From NCBI GenBank assembly GCA_030038765.1, contig JASHRA010000159.1, positions 1 through 6,465 of the forward strand: 6,465 nucleotides of DNA, given 5' to 3'. The notes below the pieces were generated by a model. That model worked only from the letters and a program-made list of their open reading frames with translations, ran no database searches and was not told the DNA's origin. This DNA is from Candidatus Dormiibacterota bacterium. GTDB lineage: Bacteria; Chloroflexota; Dormibacteria; Aeolococcales; Bog-877. Positions within the stretch are counted from its first letter, which is position 1; each line of letters starts with the position of its first letter. Positions 5,686-6,465 of this stretch are shown piece after piece. The translations under genes and the position numbers were made by a program.

Positions 5686-6465
5686 CTGCCCGCCCCCGCC
5701 GCCGACTCGGTGGCCGAGGTGAGTTGGCTGGCGGCCGCGGCCAGCTCACGGTCGACAGTCCCGTAGGCGCCGCCCGGGTCGGGAGCGGCGACGGCGGCTC
5801 CGCTCCCGACCAGGTTCTCCACCGGCAGCACCAGCTCCTGGAGGGCGGTCTGCCCGGGGTCGGCCGCGGGCGCCCGGGCCGCCCCGCCGGAGAGGGGAGA
5901 GCTGAGCAGGATCAGCTCGCTGGCGCTCCGGCCCCGCCAGCGCACCGGCCAGCTCCATTCGATCCCCGCCCAGCGCCGGTGGCTGCGGGCGTCGACGTAG
6001 TTGAGCAGGGTGCCGCTGAGCCCGGGGGCTATGGCCACGGCCCGGGTGCCGCGCAGGCCCGTGATCTGGAACACGTAGGAGGTCTGGGTCGGGGCCGAGC
6101 CCAGGTCGACGCCGGGGCGGGCCAGCACCACCTGGGCGAAGAGGCTCCCACTGTGGCCCCGCTCCCGGACCCGGTAGCGGCGGTAGCTGGCCCCGCTGCC
6201 GAAGTAGGCGGGCGCGTTGGCGTAGTCGGCCACCAGGCGCAGCCGCCAGCCCGCCGGCAGGCCCGAGCCCGAGCCCATGGCGCTGAGGCTGGGCTGGCCG
6301 CCGCCGTCCATGAAGCGCGAGTAGACGGTGAGGCCCTGGTCGGCGGCAGCGAAGGCCAGGACCACCGCCAGCCCGGCCAGCAGCGAGGGCAGCACCACGG
6401 CGGCGGCGAGGAGGTAGCTCGGGTTGTGGGTGACCCGCGAGCTCGCCGCGTCCTGGGACAGCGCC
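5682..6465 (-). CDS. Membrane-anchored protein of unknown function, 5'-truncated by window edge
   Basis: I do not recognise this protein with confidence. The frame is open to the window edge, giving 260 visible residues. A GTG at 6398 is possible as a start, but it falls inside the hydrophobic segment (visible residues about 17-40, beginning YLLAAAVVLPSLLAG) and lacks a purine-rich site upstream. No other start codon occurs in frame between it and the edge, so the real start is probably outside. After the membrane segment comes a probably extracytoplasmic, beta-rich region (about 60-190) with FGSGASYRRYRV (88-99) and GIEWSWPVRW (167-176), then an Ala/Gly/Pro-rich tail. There are no cysteines. 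The W-x-WPV and FGSG features vaguely recall accessory domains in actinobacterial exosortase or polysaccharide loci; that is a weak memory-based impression. Its TGA overlaps the GT2 start by 4 bases, so it is almost certainly in the same operon and may be an accessory subunit of the synthase. Confidence 0.7.
   Translation of the reverse strand, partial: ALSQDAASSRVTHNPSYLLAAAVVLPSLLAGLAVVLAFAAADQGLTVYSRFMDGGGQPSLSAMGSGSGLPAGWRLRLVADYANAPAYFGSGASYRRYRVRERGHSGSLFAQVVLARPGVDLGSAPTQTSYVFQITGLRGTRAVAIAPGLSGTLLNYVDARSHRRWAGIEWSWPVRWRGRSASELILLSSPLSGGAARAPAADPGQTALQELVLPVENLVGSGAAVAAPDPGGAYGTVDRELAAAASQLTSATESAAGAGS
5777..5811. repeat. 12-bp perfect inverted repeat inside the unknown membrane protein gene
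   Basis: GGTCGGGAGCGG (5777-5788) is perfectly complementary to CCGCTCCCGACC (5800-5811), with an 11-base loop (5789-5799). It lies in the C-terminal coding part of the upstream gene, about 90-125 bases before the GT2 start in the direction of transcription. In the mRNA it would form a strong GC-rich stem, possibly affecting processing, stability or coupling. It encodes the low-complexity stretch LVGSGAAVAAPDPG, so part of the symmetry could come from codon bias. Confidence 0.6.

Noticed and set aside
3727..5766. A 679-codon open frame on the plus strand opposite the GT2 gene
   Set aside because: The translation is low-complexity (Gln, Gly, Glu, Val and His rich) with no domain, and it runs antisense to a gene with full GT2 motifs. 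Long antisense frames are expected at this GC content.
6396..6398. GTG as start of the unknown membrane protein
   Set aside because: It lies within the hydrophobic segment, has no Shine-Dalgarno-like run upstream, and the frame stays open to the window end. It remains possible but unlikely.

Overview
This window is very GC-rich (about 70% or more by eye) and almost entirely coding. It looks like a chromosome fragment from a high-GC bacterium. Actinomycetota, Chloroflexota or Dormibacterota-like lineages are my best guesses from composition and gene types, but no marker gene is present to decide. I see no tRNA, rRNA, mobile element, CRISPR array or phage gene. Five genes fill the window as two convergent blocks, and neither block's promoter lies inside it.

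Plus-strand block (1-2086): two tandem paralogous glycoside hydrolases of the GH5 / cellulase type. The first is cut at its 5' end by the window edge. The second is complete and has an N-terminal signal or anchor segment. They are 13 bases apart. Both keep the two catalytic glutamates. The second has Asp in place of the usual active-site His after strand 3.

Minus-strand block (6465-2096, transcribed right to left): (i) a membrane-anchored protein of unknown function, whose reading frame stays open to the window edge, so its start is probably outside; (ii) a 633-residue family-2 glycosyltransferase with a processive QRxRW motif and an N-terminal MshEN / T2SSE_N-type domain, the fold that binds cyclic di-GMP in other proteins; (iii) a 563-residue multi-spanning GT-C-type membrane glycosyltransferase. 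Consecutive genes overlap by 4 bases (TTGA, then GTGA), so the block looks translationally coupled.

The two blocks meet with 9 bases between their stop codons. Both stops lie in the arms of a small hairpin that could be a shared terminator.

My interpretation is a surface or exopolysaccharide locus. A membrane GT2 synthase possibly gated by cyclic di-GMP makes a polymer, a GT-C enzyme using a lipid-linked donor may decorate or prime it, and secreted GH5 enzymes may trim or remodel it. The domain content is well supported. The assembly into one pathway, the polymer identity and the c-di-GMP control are inference. The arrangement resembles the c-di-GMP-controlled NfrB-type synthases in concept, but the MshEN domain is N-terminal here and the partner genes differ.
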